Of a stretch of 64,000 bases of DNA, positions 35,412 through 44,879 are shown piece by piece. Each line of letters begins with the position of its first letter. The first letter of the stretch is position 1. Location of the stretch: positions 1 through 64,000 of the forward strand of contig CASEBV010000012.1 of NCBI GenBank assembly GCA_949286415.1, given 5' to 3'. The notes beneath the pieces were generated by a model. The model saw only the letters and a list, made by a program, of their open reading frames with translations, ran no database searches and was not told where the DNA came from. Position numbers and translations under genes: made by a program. This DNA comes from an uncultured Bacteroidales bacterium. Its GTDB lineage: Bacteria > Bacteroidota > Bacteroidia > Bacteroidales > UBA932.

Positions 35412-36749
35412 ATGAAGAAGTTTATACAGACAATCAAGAACATCTTTAAGATTGAAGAGCTGCGCAAGAGGATCGTGTATACGATTCTCCTGCTGCTGGT
35501 TTATCGTCTCGGTACATTCATAGTGCTTCCGGGAATCGATTCCACCATGCTTGCAAATCTTCAGGACACTGCTTCTACAGGTCTCGTCGGCCTGTTGAAC
35601 ATGTTCTCCGGAGGAGCATTCGGCAACGCTTCCATCTTTGCGCTCGGTGTGATGCCTTATATCTCGGCATCCATCGTGATTCAGCTTCTCGGTGTCTTTG
35701 TCCCTTACTTCAGGAAACTCCAGATGGAAGGGGAAAGCGGCCGCAGGAAGATGAACCAGCTTACCCGCTATCTTACCATAGTGATTCTCTGTATCCAGGG
35801 ACCTGCCTATATGGCATCTCTCCACAGCCAGATTCCTGATGACGCATTCCTTGCAATCAACAGGCTCGGCTGGAGCTCATTCATGTTCAATCTTGTGTCC
35901 ACCGTGATTCTCATCGGAGGAACAATGTTCGTGATGTGGCTTGGTGAAAGAATCACTGACAGGGGTATCGGCAACGGTATTTCCCTCATCATCATGGTGG
36001 GTATCATCGCCCGTCTTCCATACGCCCTTACTGCAGAAGTCGGAGAAAAGGTCAATTCTACGACAGGAGGACTTCTTCTTCTCGTTGTCGAGCTGATTAT
36101 CCTCTTCTTTGTCTTCGTGGCTGCGATTGCCCTCGTACAGGCAACAAGAAGAGTTCCTGTGCAGTATGCCAAGAGAATTGTCGGCAACAAGCAGTACGGC
36201 GGAGCAAGACAGTATATCCCTATGAAAATCAATGCGGCAGGTGTGATGCCTATCATCTTTGCTCAGGCACTCATGCTCTTCCCTCTGATTTTCTCCAACT
36301 TTGATGCAACCAGAGGCTTTGCTGCCGTGATGAGCAACTATACCGGTTTCTGGTACAACTTCGTGTTCTTCATATTCGTGGTTGCATTCACATATTTCTA
36401 TACTGCCGTTACGGTCAACCCGACCATGATGGCGGAAGACATGAAGAAGAACGGTGGCTTCATCCCTGGTGTAAAGCCGGGCAAGAAGACTGTGGAATAT
36501 CTTGACACCATCATGTCAAGGGTTACCCTCCCGGGTTCCATTTTCCTCGGACTCATTGCTATTCTCCCTGCGGGAGCAATGCTCTGCGGGGTGAACAACC
36601 AGTTCGCAAGCTTCTACGGAGGTACATCCCTCCTGATTCTTGTGGGCGTGGTTCTGGATACACTCCAGCAGATCGAGAGCCATCTGCTTATGCGTCATTA
36701 TGACGGTTTGATGAAGACCGGACGACTGAAAGGCCGTTCAGGTATGTAG
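35412..36749 (+). CDS. secY: Preprotein translocase subunit SecY
   Basis: SecY forms the protein-conducting channel in the inner membrane. The 445-residue protein has ten hydrophobic helices, a plug helix after the first, and the conserved GMPYISASIV-like GVMPYISASIVIQLLG segment near residues 78-93. It is coupled to ribosomal genes as in most bacteria, within the rplO-secY-map-infA order. Confidence 0.98.
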   Translation: MKKFIQTIKNIFKIEELRKRIVYTILLLLVYRLGTFIVLPGIDSTMLANLQDTASTGLVGLLNMFSGGAFGNASIFALGVMPYISASIVIQLLGVFVPYFRKLQMEGESGRRKMNQLTRYLTIVILCIQGPAYMASLHSQIPDDAFLAINRLGWSSFMFNLVSTVILIGGTMFVMWLGERITDRGIGNGISLIIMVGIIARLPYALTAEVGEKVNSTTGGLLLLVVELIILFFVFVAAIALVQATRRVPVQYAKRIVGNKQYGGARQYIPMKINAAGVMPIIFAQALMLFPLIFSNFDATRGFAAVMSNYTGFWYNFVFFIFVVAFTYFYTAVTVNPTMMAEDMKKNGGFIPGVKPGKKTVEYLDTIMSRVTLPGSIFLGLIAILPAGAMLCGVNNQFASFYGGTSLLILVGVVLDTLQQIESHLLMRHYDGLMKTGRLKGRSGM

Positions 36750-36770
36750 TTTTGATAAATTCATTTGAAG

Positions 36771-37547
36771 ATGGTTGAGCCGAAAACAGAAGAGGAGATA
36801 GCGCTGATGCGCGAGAATGCCATTCTCGTGTCAAAGACATTGGCTGAGGTCGGTAAGGCGGTTGCCCCAGGTGTGACAACTCTCGAGTTGAATAGGGTGG
36901 CCGAGACCTTTATCCGTGACAACGGAGCTATTCCGAGTTTTCTGGGATATGACGGCTTTCCGGCTGCTCTCTGCATCTCTGTCAATGATGTCGTGGTGCA
37001 CGGATTCCCTTCGGACTATGTGCTCAAGGAAGGCGACATCGTGTCAGTTGACTGCGGGACATTCTATAAAGGATATAACGGTGATTCAGCCTACACCTTC
37101 CCTGTCGGGGAGGTGGACGCTGAGACCCGGAAACTTCTGGATGTCACCAAGGAATCCCTCTACAGGGGTATAGCAGCGGCAGTTCACGGAAACAGGACCG
37201 GCGACATAGGACACGCGGTGCAATCGTATGCAGAGTCATTCGGGTTCTCCGTCGTCCGCGAACTTGAAGGACACGGAATCGGCAGGAAGATGCACGAAAA
37301 CCCGGGAGTGCCGAACTACGGCCACCAGGGCAGGGGGGCAAAGCTTGTCGATGGGATGACAATCTGTATTGAACCGATGATCAATGCCGGCACTCGCGGA
37401 GTCTACCTCGCAGACAACGGATGGGAGGTACACACTGCGGACCGGAAGAAGTCAGCGCATTTCGAACTTACGGTTGTTGTCAGAAAAGGCGCCGCCGAAC
37501 AGCTGTCTACATTTGATTTTATCGAAAAAGGAAATGTTGAATTATAA
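36771..37547 (+). CDS. map: Type I methionyl aminopeptidase
   Basis: It removes the N-terminal methionine from new proteins. The 258-residue enzyme has the metal-ligand residues in order: D in SVDCGT (near 93), D in YNGDSA (near 104), H in GHGIGRKMHE (near 167), E in IEPMI (near 202) and E in HFELTVVV (near 233). A TTG start two codons upstream (36765) is an alternative; ATG is preferred. Confidence 0.97.
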   Translation: MVEPKTEEEIALMRENAILVSKTLAEVGKAVAPGVTTLELNRVAETFIRDNGAIPSFLGYDGFPAALCISVNDVVVHGFPSDYVLKEGDIVSVDCGTFYKGYNGDSAYTFPVGEVDAETRKLLDVTKESLYRGIAAAVHGNRTGDIGHAVQSYAESFGFSVVRELEGHGIGRKMHENPGVPNYGHQGRGAKLVDGMTICIEPMINAGTRGVYLADNGWEVHTADRKKSAHFELTVVVRKGAAEQLSTFDFIEKGNVEL

Positions 37548-37559
37548 AGTGATGTGTCT

Positions 37560-37778
37560 ATGCCGAAACAGTCTGCAATAGAACAGGAAGGAGTCATAGT
37601 GGAGACTCTGCCGAACGCGATGTTCAAAGTCGAATTGGAAAACGGACATGTGATATTGGCTCACATATCCGGTAAGATGAGAATGAACTACATCAAGATT
37701 CTGCCTGGGGACAGGGTTAAGGTCGAGATGTCACCCTATGATTTGACAAAAGGAAGAATTTCTTTCAGATACAAATAA
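37560..37778 (+). CDS. infA: Translation initiation factor IF-1
   Basis: IF-1 blocks the A site during initiation. From the ATG at 37560 the product has 72 residues, the standard length, with the OB fold and conserved [11 protein letters not shown] start and PYDLTKGRI end. A GTG at 37554 would add two residues. Confidence 0.97.
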   Translation: MPKQSAIEQEGVIVETLPNAMFKVELENGHVILAHISGKMRMNYIKILPGDRVKVEMSPYDLTKGRISFRYK

Positions 37779-37789
37779 AAACTACGATA

Positions 37790-37906
37790 ATGAAAGTAAA
37801 GGCATCCATCAAGAAGCGCAGTGAAGACTGCAAGATCGTAAAGCGCAAAGGCCGTCTTTATGTGATCTGCAAGAAGAACCCTAAGTTCAAAATGCGCCAG
37901 GGATAA
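37790..37906 (+). CDS. rpmJ: 50S ribosomal protein L36
   Basis: A 38-residue frame starts [14 protein letters not shown] and ends KMRQG. In the usual zinc-binding L36 four ligands are expected at about residues 11, 14, 27 and 33; here Ser11 and Phe33 replace two of them, while Cys14 and Cys27 remain, so zinc binding is probably lost. It sits between infA and rpsM as expected. Confidence 0.95.
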   Translation: MKVKASIKKRSEDCKIVKRKGRLYVICKKNPKFKMRQG

Positions 37907-37941
37907 TAACTGATTGTATAACAAAAAAGTAAAAATAGATT

Positions 37942-38319
37942 ATGGCAAGAATAGCCGGTGTTGATTTACCTAATAACAAAAGGGGAGAGATAGGTCTGAC
38001 CTATATCTTCGGAATCGGCCGCAGCTCCGCAAGGAAAATCCTTTCCCAGCTGGGCATCGATTTTGACACAAAGGTCGGCGACTGGAACGATGAGCAGATC
38101 GCAGGTATCCGTGGCGTCATTGCTCAGGAGTATAAGATTGAAGGTGAGCTCCGTTCCGCCGTCCAGATGAACATCAAGCGTCTGATGGATATCGGCTGCT
38201 ACAGAGGTATCCGTCATCGTCTCGGGCTTCCTGTCCGCGGGCAGAGCACAAAGAACAATGCCCGTACAAGAAAAGGCAAGAAGAAAACTGTTGCAAACAA
38301 GAAGAAGGCAACCAAATAA
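37942..38319 (+). CDS. rpsM: 30S ribosomal protein S13
   Basis: S13 contacts P-site tRNA and the large subunit. The 125-residue protein starts [20 protein letters not shown] and has the [17 protein letters not shown] signature followed by a very basic tail. Its gene opens the alpha-operon part of the cluster. Confidence 0.98.
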   Translation: MARIAGVDLPNNKRGEIGLTYIFGIGRSSARKILSQLGIDFDTKVGDWNDEQIAGIRGVIAQEYKIEGELRSAVQMNIKRLMDIGCYRGIRHRLGLPVRGQSTKNNARTRKGKKKTVANKKKATK

Positions 38320-38329
38320 TCGATGAATT

Positions 38330-38722
38330 ATGGCAAAGAAGACATCTACAACAAACAAGAAAAGAGTTGTCAAGGTTGAGGCAAGCGGCGAAGCCCATAT
38401 TTCATCAACCTTCAACAATGTCATCGTTACCCTCACCAACAACCAGGGTCAGGTCATCAGCTGGTCATCAGCCGGAAAGAGCGGCTTCAGGGGTTCAAAG
38501 AAGAATACTCCGTATGCTGCCCAGGTTGCTGCCGCTGACGCTGCCAAGACAGCTTACGACCTCGGCCTGCGCAAGGTGAAGGCGTATGTAAAGGGTCCTG
38601 GCGCCGGACGTGAGTCAGCAATCAGGACAATCCATGGTGCAGGTATCGAGGTTACGGAGATCATTGACGTTACTCCAATGCCACACAATGGCTGTAGACC
38701 AAAAGGCCGTCGTAAAGTTTAA
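38330..38722 (+). CDS. rpsK: 30S ribosomal protein S11
   Basis: S11 lies on the platform near the mRNA exit. The 130-residue protein has the family core ASFNNTIVT-like [21 protein letters not shown], and the C-terminal [14 protein letters not shown]. Normal length. Confidence 0.98.
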   Translation: MAKKTSTTNKKRVVKVEASGEAHISSTFNNVIVTLTNNQGQVISWSSAGKSGFRGSKKNTPYAAQVAAADAAKTAYDLGLRKVKAYVKGPGAGRESAIRTIHGAGIEVTEIIDVTPMPHNGCRPKGRRKV

Positions 38723-38751
38723 TTCGAGATTTTCATAAAGAACAGAATACT

Positions 38752-39354
38752 ATGGCAAGATATACTGGACCAAAGACAAAAATCGCCCGTAAGTTCGGCG
38801 AACCGATTTTCGGAACAGATAAGGACTTTGAGAAAAGAAATTATCCTCCGGGACAGCATGGTTTGGCTCGCAAGCGCAAAAAGATTTCCGAGTACGGTAC
38901 TCAGCTCAAGGAGAAACAGAAAGTAAAATATACATATGGTGTACTTGAGAGACAGTTCCGCAATACATACGAGAAGGCTTCCCGCATGAAGGGACAGAAA
39001 GGTGAGAACCTCATCATCCTTCTTGAGTCTCGTCTTGACAACATTGTATACCGCCTCGGCATCGCCCCTACAAGACCTGCCGCAAGACAGCTTGTGTCAC
39101 ACTGCCATATCACCCTCAACGGTGAAGTATGCAACATTCCTTCCGCTCTCGTAAAGCCAGGTGATGTCGTTGCAGTCAGGGAGCGTTCAAAGAGCCTTGA
39201 GGTCATTCAGAACAGTGTGGCTTCCGCATCAAAGTACTCATGGCTTGAGTTTGATGCCAAGGCTCTTGTCGGAAAATACCTCAACATTCCTGTAAGGGCT
39301 GAGATTCCGGAAAACATCAACGAGCAGCTTATCGTCGAGTTGTACTCCAAGTAA
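38752..39354 (+). CDS. rpsD: 30S ribosomal protein S4
   Basis: S4 starts small-subunit assembly and, in some bacteria, represses the alpha operon. The 200-residue protein has the KF.PPGQHG segment and the S4 RNA-binding domain with [12 protein letters not shown] around residues 92-103. A zinc-cysteine cluster of the S4 C+ type is not seen. Confidence 0.98.
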   Translation: MARYTGPKTKIARKFGEPIFGTDKDFEKRNYPPGQHGLARKRKKISEYGTQLKEKQKVKYTYGVLERQFRNTYEKASRMKGQKGENLIILLESRLDNIVYRLGIAPTRPAARQLVSHCHITLNGEVCNIPSALVKPGDVVAVRERSKSLEVIQNSVASASKYSWLEFDAKALVGKYLNIPVRAEIPENINEQLIVELYSK

Positions 39355-39381
39355 TAATTAACACCTTAAACAAGAACAAAC

Positions 39382-40389
39382 ATGGCAATCTTAGCATTTC
39401 AGAAGCCGGACAAGGTGATAATGCTCGAAGGAACGGACACTGTCGGCCGTTTCGAATTCAGGCCGCTTGAGCCTGGATACGGACAGACAATCGGCAATGC
39501 CCTCCGTCGCATATTGTTGTCTTCTCTGGAAGGTTTTGCTATCAATTCAATCCGCATCTCCGGAGTGGACCAGGAGTTCGCTACTATCCCGGGCGTGATT
39601 GAGGGTATGCAGGACATCATTCTTAACCTCAAACAGGTGAGGTTCAAAAGAATGGTAGAAACTGTAGACTCCGAGGTGGCAAACATTGTTATCAGCGGCA
39701 AGCAGGAGTTTACCGCAGAGGATATTTCAAAGGGATTGTCTTCTTTCAAGGTGTTGAATCCTGAGCTCCACATCTGTTCTCTTGAGACGGCGGTGAAACT
39801 TGAGATTTCCCTCACAATCGGCAAAGGCAGGGGCTTTGTCCCGGCAGACGAGAACAGGGATCCTGACACACCTATCGGAACGATTCCGGTGGATGCCATC
39901 TACACCCCTATCAAGAATGTCAACTGGACAGTGGAGAACTGGCGAGTAGAACAGAAGACTGACTACGAGAAGCTGACAATTGAAATCGTCACCGACGGTT
40001 CCATTTCACCGAAGCAGGCTCTTCAGGAGGCAGCCAATATCCTCATCTATCATTTCAAGCTCTTTACAGACGAGAAGAAGCTTTCTCTTGAAAGCACAGT
40101 CGAGTCCGAGTCCAAGGAACTTGATGAAGAGTCACTCCGCATGAGGCATCTCCTTCTTACCAAGCTTTCAGACATGGGACTTTCCGTAAGGGCCTACAAC
40201 TGTCTGAAGGCAGCTGACATCGATACGTTTGCAGACCTGGTTTCCTATTCAAGATCCGAACTCATGAAGTTCAGGAACTTCGGAAGGAAGTCTCTCAACG
40301 AAATCGACCTGCTGGTGGAGAAGATGAAGCTTTCATTCGGAATGGATGTAACCAAATATAATATCGAACCCAAGAAAAAGACTGTATAA
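39382..40389 (+). CDS. rpoA: RNA polymerase alpha subunit
   Basis: Alpha initiates polymerase assembly and contacts upstream promoter DNA. The 335-residue protein has the N-terminal assembly domain ([14 protein letters not shown] near residues 33-46) and a C-terminal domain (about 255-320) with [16 protein letters not shown]. Both domains are complete. Confidence 0.98.
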   Translation: MAILAFQKPDKVIMLEGTDTVGRFEFRPLEPGYGQTIGNALRRILLSSLEGFAINSIRISGVDQEFATIPGVIEGMQDIILNLKQVRFKRMVETVDSEVANIVISGKQEFTAEDISKGLSSFKVLNPELHICSLETAVKLEISLTIGKGRGFVPADENRDPDTPIGTIPVDAIYTPIKNVNWTVENWRVEQKTDYEKLTIEIVTDGSISPKQALQEAANILIYHFKLFTDEKKLSLESTVESESKELDEESLRMRHLLLTKLSDMGLSVRAYNCLKAADIDTFADLVSYSRSELMKFRNFGRKSLNEIDLLVEKMKLSFGMDVTKYNIEPKKKTV

Positions 40390-40391
40390 AT

Positions 40392-40967
40392 ATGAGGCAC
40401 AATAAAGCTATCAATCACCTTGGACGCAAGAGCGGTCACCGCAAGGCTTTGCTTGCCAACATGGCTACCTCTCTGATTCTTCACAAGAGAATCAATACGA
40501 CTGTAGCCAAGGCAAAGGCCCTCAGGATGTATGTTGAACCTCTCATCTCCAAGAGCAAGGAGGACACCACACATTCACGCCGCATGGTGTTCAGCTATCT
40601 TAAGAACAAATATGCTGTCACAGAGCTTTTCCGCGTGGTAGCTCCGAAGATTGCTGACCGTCCGGGCGGATATACCCGCATACTCAAGACCGGTTTCAGA
40701 CAGGGAGACGGTGCAGATATGGCTCTCATCGAGCTCGTTGATTTCAACGAGGCAGCTCTTGCTTCAACTCCGAAGAAAGAGACCAAGAAGAGCAGCACAC
40801 GCCGCAGCCGCTCAAAGAAAGCTGCTGCTCCTGCAGCAGAGCCTGCCGCATCCGCAGCGCCGACAGAAGAAACTCCGGCCACCGAGACTGTTGCTCCTGC
40901 CGCTGATGCACAGGTTGCAGAAGCTCCTGCATCAGAGACTCCTGCTGAAGAGAAGAAGGCGGAGTAA
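40392..40967 (+). CDS. rplQ: 50S ribosomal protein L17 with Ala/Pro/Glu-rich tail
   Basis: The first 125 residues match L17 ([37 protein letters not shown]). The remaining 65 form a low-complexity tail: first basic (Ser/Arg/Lys), then Ala/Pro/Glu/Thr-rich. Such tails occur in other Bacteroidota L17 proteins and are probably flexible on the ribosome surface. It is the last gene of the cluster. Confidence 0.97.
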   Translation: MRHNKAINHLGRKSGHRKALLANMATSLILHKRINTTVAKAKALRMYVEPLISKSKEDTTHSRRMVFSYLKNKYAVTELFRVVAPKIADRPGGYTRILKTGFRQGDGADMALIELVDFNEAALASTPKKETKKSSTRRSRSKKAAAPAAEPAASAAPTEETPATETVAPAADAQVAEAPASETPAEEKKAE

Positions 40968-41020
40968 TAAGAAGCAACCGGGTAATCGGGAATGGCGGAG
41001 TATTTTCTTCGCAGTTTATT

Positions 41021-41056
41021 AAAAGGACCGACTCTGATTGAGCCGGTCTTTTTTTT
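41021..41056 (+). terminator. Terminator of the rplP-rplQ operon
   Basis: An imperfect stem (41022-41034 with 41040-41052, 5-base loop) is followed by a run of eight or more T. It ends the ribosomal transcript. Confidence 0.75.
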
Positions 41057-41078
41057 GTGGGTAACATGAAAAAAAACA

Positions 41079-41133
41079 GGAGACCCGAAGGGAATTTTCA
41101 GCTTCATGTCTGAAATTCCACGGTGCGGGTCTC
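41079..41133 (-). terminator. Terminator of the FN3 lipoprotein gene (two-part hairpin)
   Basis: GGAGACCCG (41079-41087) pairs with CGGGTCTCC (41125-41133), and an inner stem joins 41091-41101 with 41110-41119. On the minus strand the structure is followed by a run of T, so it terminates the gene ending at 41166. Confidence 0.7.
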
Positions 41134-41165
41134 CCGTTTGTTGAGCTTAATCCTGTTTGTCAGGC

Positions 41166-43103
41166 CTATCTTGCATAAACAGCAGACGGATATGTTACCT
41201 TCAAGACAGAATATGAAGGCGCGCTGAATGAAGGCATGTATGCCTGCCGTGCAGCATTTGTCCCTCCGCTTTGTCTGGTCAGCGTGATTTCACCTGCGTA
41301 TGAGCTGTCCTCGATCTGGTGGTATATGCCCGTTGATATGCTTGTGCCGGTGTATGTCAGGGCATACAGGTCGTATGAAACGACTGTGAATGTCCCTCCG
41401 CCGTTGAGTGTCCCGCTGGCAGCGGCAGATGTCGCAGTGTCTCCGTCCAGTGAGAATACGAATGCCTCATATTCACCGTTTACATAGTTGAAGAACGGAG
41501 CGTATGTGCCGCCTTCAGGATTCGGCATATTTTCTATGTATGAAAATGCACACCATGTCAGCATCTGGTTTTCTCCGACCGAGCCAAGGACTTCATTATT
41601 GTTGAGGACAAGCCTGTTTTCCTCATCCACATATCCGTATGCCGGATAATTGTATTGGGCCATCTGGGTGATGCCGCTCAATCCTGATATGATTACACTG
41701 TTTTCGGCATTAGGGTCTGCGGCTATGGTGATGACTCCGGTTTTCGGAGTGTCAGTCAGTTGTGATATGACAAATTCTGGATTTGCGGGATCCTCAGCCC
41801 AAGAGAATGATTGAGTGGATGAAATCGTCCAAGTTCCTGTCCATGCCTCCACTCCTGATTCCTCTCCTCCATCGATAGGCTCTCCAGGAGTGCCGCGCAG
41901 CTTGTACAGCTGTTCGTTGCCGCTTTCAAATCTGACATAGCAGCAGATATCGTATGGAGTGCCGGTTGTCAGCCCGCTGCTGTTGTAATTTACTGCCTTT
42001 CCTTCTGCAAGCCTTGCTATATCTGTGGATGTGAATGTAAAGCTCTGTGACTGGTTGATCATCATGTCTATTATGGTGTTGTCATCATAGCGGTCTGCCT
42101 CGAATGCAATGTAATTGACAGCGGTTACGCCGGATCCTGTTGCGCTCCAGCTGAGGCTTTCCTGATTTGTGAATAAGTCCTCGATCAGTGTCATGCTGAA
42201 GCTTTCTTCTATTTCATTCTCAAGGGTCACTTCAAGCGGTTCGGACCAGTCTGAATCAATGTAGGCCTCGTTGTCGGAAGTTGCCTTTACTTTCAGAGTA
42301 TAAGTCGTTCCTGGCGTGAGTCCGTTGAATGTGACAGAAGTTCCGTCCGTCTCCTCTTCCTGTCCGTTGTCAAGCATATATACATATCCTCCGGCATTTT
42401 CCACGGCTACCCATGAGACGGTAAATGAAGTTGCGCTCTTGTCCTGCACTGTTGGGGCAGGGGTGTCAAGCTTCTCAGGGGCTTTCAGTACAACTTTTAT
42501 GTCCGACCATGCTGAATCCTTGAAGTTCGGATCCGTGGCTACAGCCATGACTCTCACCGTATATTCACCCGGTGTGAGATCTGGGAATGATACGGAGAGT
42601 TCCTCTGTCGTCAGCTCCTGTCCGTCATTGAGTGCATATTTGTATGAAGCAGCATTCTCAACCGCCTCCCATGCTACGGTGAAGGATGTCATGTCCTGTT
42701 CAGTTATGGACAGGACAGGCGCGGCAAGCTGGTCCGGTTCGCGCAGCGATACTCTCGCTTCCGCCCATTCGGAATCGGAGAAAGATTCCTTGTCTGCAGA
42801 AGTCGCCTTTACCTTTATCGTGTAGTTGCCTGATTCCAGTCCGGTAAATTTCACGGATGTCTCCTTTGTGGACTGTTCCTGTCCGTCATCCAGAATGTAT
42901 GTGTATGAATCTGCATTTTCTACAGCCGTCCATGTTGCTGTAAAGGATGTAGGGGTCTGGTCCCCGATGATTATTTCAGGTTTTGCTAGAGGCACCGCCG
43001 CCCCCCCCGGTTCCTGAGGTTCTTTCTCGCAGGATGCAAGAAGAACTGTTCCTGCCAATGCTGCTGCAGCTAATGACAGCAATTCTCTCAATGTTGTTTT
43101 CAT
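41166..43103 (-). CDS. Lipoprotein with three FN3-like repeats; G8 tract near the start
   Basis: The 645-residue protein has a lipoprotein signal (lipobox Cys25) and then three fibronectin-III-like repeats of about 85-90 residues (about 40-120, 125-210, 215-295), each with a W..VENA-Y-Y pattern. A unique middle region follows, then a C-terminal domain (about 415-645) that begins with a GTW-ISST pattern and is shared with the lipoprotein at 47838. It probably sits on the cell surface, where FN3 repeats act as spacers. Codons 32-35 contain eight G in a row on the coding strand (43001-43008). Loss of one G gives a TAG stop six codons after the shift; gain of one gives a TGA within nine. I infer phase variation by strand slippage. 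The function of the C-terminal domain is unknown. Confidence 0.82.
   Translation of the reverse strand: MKTTLRELLSLAAAALAGTVLLASCEKEPQEPGGAAVPLAKPEIIIGDQTPTSFTATWTAVENADSYTYILDDGQEQSTKETSVKFTGLESGNYTIKVKATSADKESFSDSEWAEARVSLREPDQLAAPVLSITEQDMTSFTVAWEAVENAASYKYALNDGQELTTEELSVSFPDLTPGEYTVRVMAVATDPNFKDSAWSDIKVVLKAPEKLDTPAPTVQDKSATSFTVSWVAVENAGGYVYMLDNGQEEETDGTSVTFNGLTPGTTYTLKVKATSDNEAYIDSDWSEPLEVTLENEIEESFSMTLIEDLFTNQESLSWSATGSGVTAVNYIAFEADRYDDNTIIDMMINQSQSFTFTSTDIARLAEGKAVNYNSSGLTTGTPYDICCYVRFESGNEQLYKLRGTPGEPIDGGEESGVEAWTGTWTISSTQSFSWAEDPANPEFVISQLTDTPKTGVITIAADPNAENSVIISGLSGITQMAQYNYPAYGYVDEENRLVLNNNEVLGSVGENQMLTWCAFSYIENMPNPEGGTYAPFFNYVNGEYEAFVFSLDGDTATSAAASGTLNGGGTFTVVSYDLYALTYTGTSISTGIYHQIEDSSYAGEITLTRQSGGTNAARQAYMPSFSAPSYSVLKVTYPSAVYAR
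43001..43008. repeat. Homopolymer C8/G8 tract in the 645-residue lipoprotein gene
   Basis: Eight C on the plus strand (eight G in coding sense), eight codons after the lipobox cysteine codon. In the given sequence the frame is open (ON). Confidence 0.9.
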
Positions 43104-43172
43104 AAAGCAAGTTGTTAATAATATACTTCGATATAAATTTATGAATAATTACATAAAATAGAAAGCCGGGAG

Positions 43173-44798
43173 TCAGAATATTTTGTCCCCGTATTGTTTC
43201 CGGAGTCCTTCAAGCTGCACCTTCAGGCTGTCTGAGAGATTCTCATAGCCCGGCTGTCCGCAGAGGTTGTGCAGCTCATTCGGGTCTTCATGCAGGTCGT
43301 AGAGCTCCCAGGCGTCTATGTCATGATAGAAATGTATGAGTTTGTATCTGTCCGTACGGATGCCGTAATGCCGCTTCACACTATGTTCGGCCGGATATTC
43401 ATAGAAATGATAATATAAAGACTGTCTCCAATTGTCCGGATGCTCTCCTTTCAGAAGCGGGACAAGAGATTCTCCTTGGATGTCATCAGGTATTTCAGCA
43501 CCGGCGAGTTCCAGAAATGTCGGGGCGTAGTCTATGTTCTGAACCAGTTCCGTGATGTCGTGCGCTTCCAGTCCGTTTTCTCTGACGAATCTGTCAGGCA
43601 GTCTCATTATAAGAGGGGTGCGCATTGATTCCTCGTACATGAATCTTTTGTCGAACCATCCGTGCTCTCCCATGTAGAATCCCTGATCTGAGGTATATAC
43701 AATAAGGGTATTCTCAAGGAGACCTTCTTCTTCAAGATGGTCAAGGAGCCTTCCTACATTGTCATCCAGAGATTTGACGACCTTGAGGTAGTCGCGCATG
43801 TACCTCTGGAATTTCCATTCTGCCAGCTCCCTGCCTTTTGGGGCTCTGGCCTTGAAATCGGCGATGACAGAAGCATAGAACTTCTCCCATGCTGCCCTCT
43901 GCTCAGGGTCAAGTCTCTCCAGCATACCTGCGTATGCCTGTCCCAGGCCAGTCTTGCCTGTCTCTTCCGTGACCGTCTTGAGGTCGTAGGCAAGGTCCAT
44001 GTCCTTGAAGATGCTCATTTCCTGGGCTGCGGCTGCCTGACGTCCGGAATAGTCATCCCAGAAGGTTTCAGGCAGAGGAAATGTCTTGTCCTCGAAGAGG
44101 GCCAGATGTGCCGTGTCGGCCATCCAGTTGCGGTGAATGGCCTTGTGGTGGACGAGCAGACAGAACGGCTTGTCCTTGTCCCGCCCGTTGTCCAGCCAGT
44201 CTATCGCATCATCCGTGATTATGTCCGTAATGTAACCGTGCTTCTGTATTGTGTCGTTCTGCTGCGTGATGAACTGCGGATTGTAGTAGTCGCCTTGTCC
44301 GGGAACAATCTCCCAGTGGTCAAATCCGGTCGGAAGACTCTCAAGATGCCATTTGCCGATGACGGCAGTCTCGTATCCTGCTTTCTGAAGCAGTTTTGGG
44401 AATGTCTGCTGTGAAGCGTCGAAAACGCAGGTGGTGTTGTCGTAGAACCCGTTTGCACAGGAATGCTTTCCAGTGAGCATACATGCCCTGCTCGGCCCGC
44501 TCAGCGAGTTTGCCACGAAACTGTTGGTGAACCTTACCCCTTCATCAGCAATTCTGTCCAGATTCGGTGTCTCGGTGTACCTTTCGTCATAGCAGCTCAT
44601 TGTCTGGAACGAATGGTCATCTGTCATTATGTAGACAATGTTGTATTGCTTCTGTTCCTTTTTCTGGCATGATGTCAGGCTGCCGCCGGCTATGATGGCC
44701 CCGGCTCCCGCCATGAGTGTCCCGGCCCCTATTATTGTCGTCCCCGCAGCCGGTAAGATTTTCTTTGCGGAAGACACAAAATTCTGGTTCGTCTTCAT
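43173..44798 (-). CDS. Serine-type sulfatase lipoprotein
   Basis: Sulfatases remove sulfate esters from glycans such as mucin or glycosaminoglycans. From the ATG at 44798 the protein has 541 residues, a long Gly/Ala-rich export signal with lipobox Cys44, the metal pair DD at 60-61 and the active-site motif SGPSR at 100-104. The residue to be converted to formylglycine is Ser100, so a radical-SAM maturase (anSME) is needed; none is in the window. The C-terminal half has the TSDQGFYMGEHG motif. It resembles the S1 family members acting on N-acetylglucosamine-6-sulfate, and the neighbouring nagB supports that, but linkage and substrate remain inferred. Confidence 0.88.
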   Translation of the reverse strand: MKTNQNFVSSAKKILPAAGTTIIGAGTLMAGAGAIIAGGSLTSCQKKEQKQYNIVYIMTDDHSFQTMSCYDERYTETPNLDRIADEGVRFTNSFVANSLSGPSRACMLTGKHSCANGFYDNTTCVFDASQQTFPKLLQKAGYETAVIGKWHLESLPTGFDHWEIVPGQGDYYNPQFITQQNDTIQKHGYITDIITDDAIDWLDNGRDKDKPFCLLVHHKAIHRNWMADTAHLALFEDKTFPLPETFWDDYSGRQAAAAQEMSIFKDMDLAYDLKTVTEETGKTGLGQAYAGMLERLDPEQRAAWEKFYASVIADFKARAPKGRELAEWKFQRYMRDYLKVVKSLDDNVGRLLDHLEEEGLLENTLIVYTSDQGFYMGEHGWFDKRFMYEESMRTPLIMRLPDRFVRENGLEAHDITELVQNIDYAPTFLELAGAEIPDDIQGESLVPLLKGEHPDNWRQSLYYHFYEYPAEHSVKRHYGIRTDRYKLIHFYHDIDAWELYDLHEDPNELHNLCGQPGYENLSDSLKVQLEGLRKQYGDKIF

Positions 44799-44879
44799 GT
44801 CCCTATTATTGCTGGAAGAGGGCGACTCAAAAGCATTCCGCCTTTTGGGCCACCCTCCCCTCAAATGTCATATTTCCAG

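Noticed and set aside
43001..43008. C8 tract as a mere sequencing error
   Set aside because: The frame is open with eight bases, and the paralog has the same tract length at the same relative place, so an error in both is unlikely, although raw reads should decide.
43737..44414. Open frame of 225 codons opposite the sulfatase
   Set aside because: The sulfatase frame has all catalytic motifs; the opposite frame has none.
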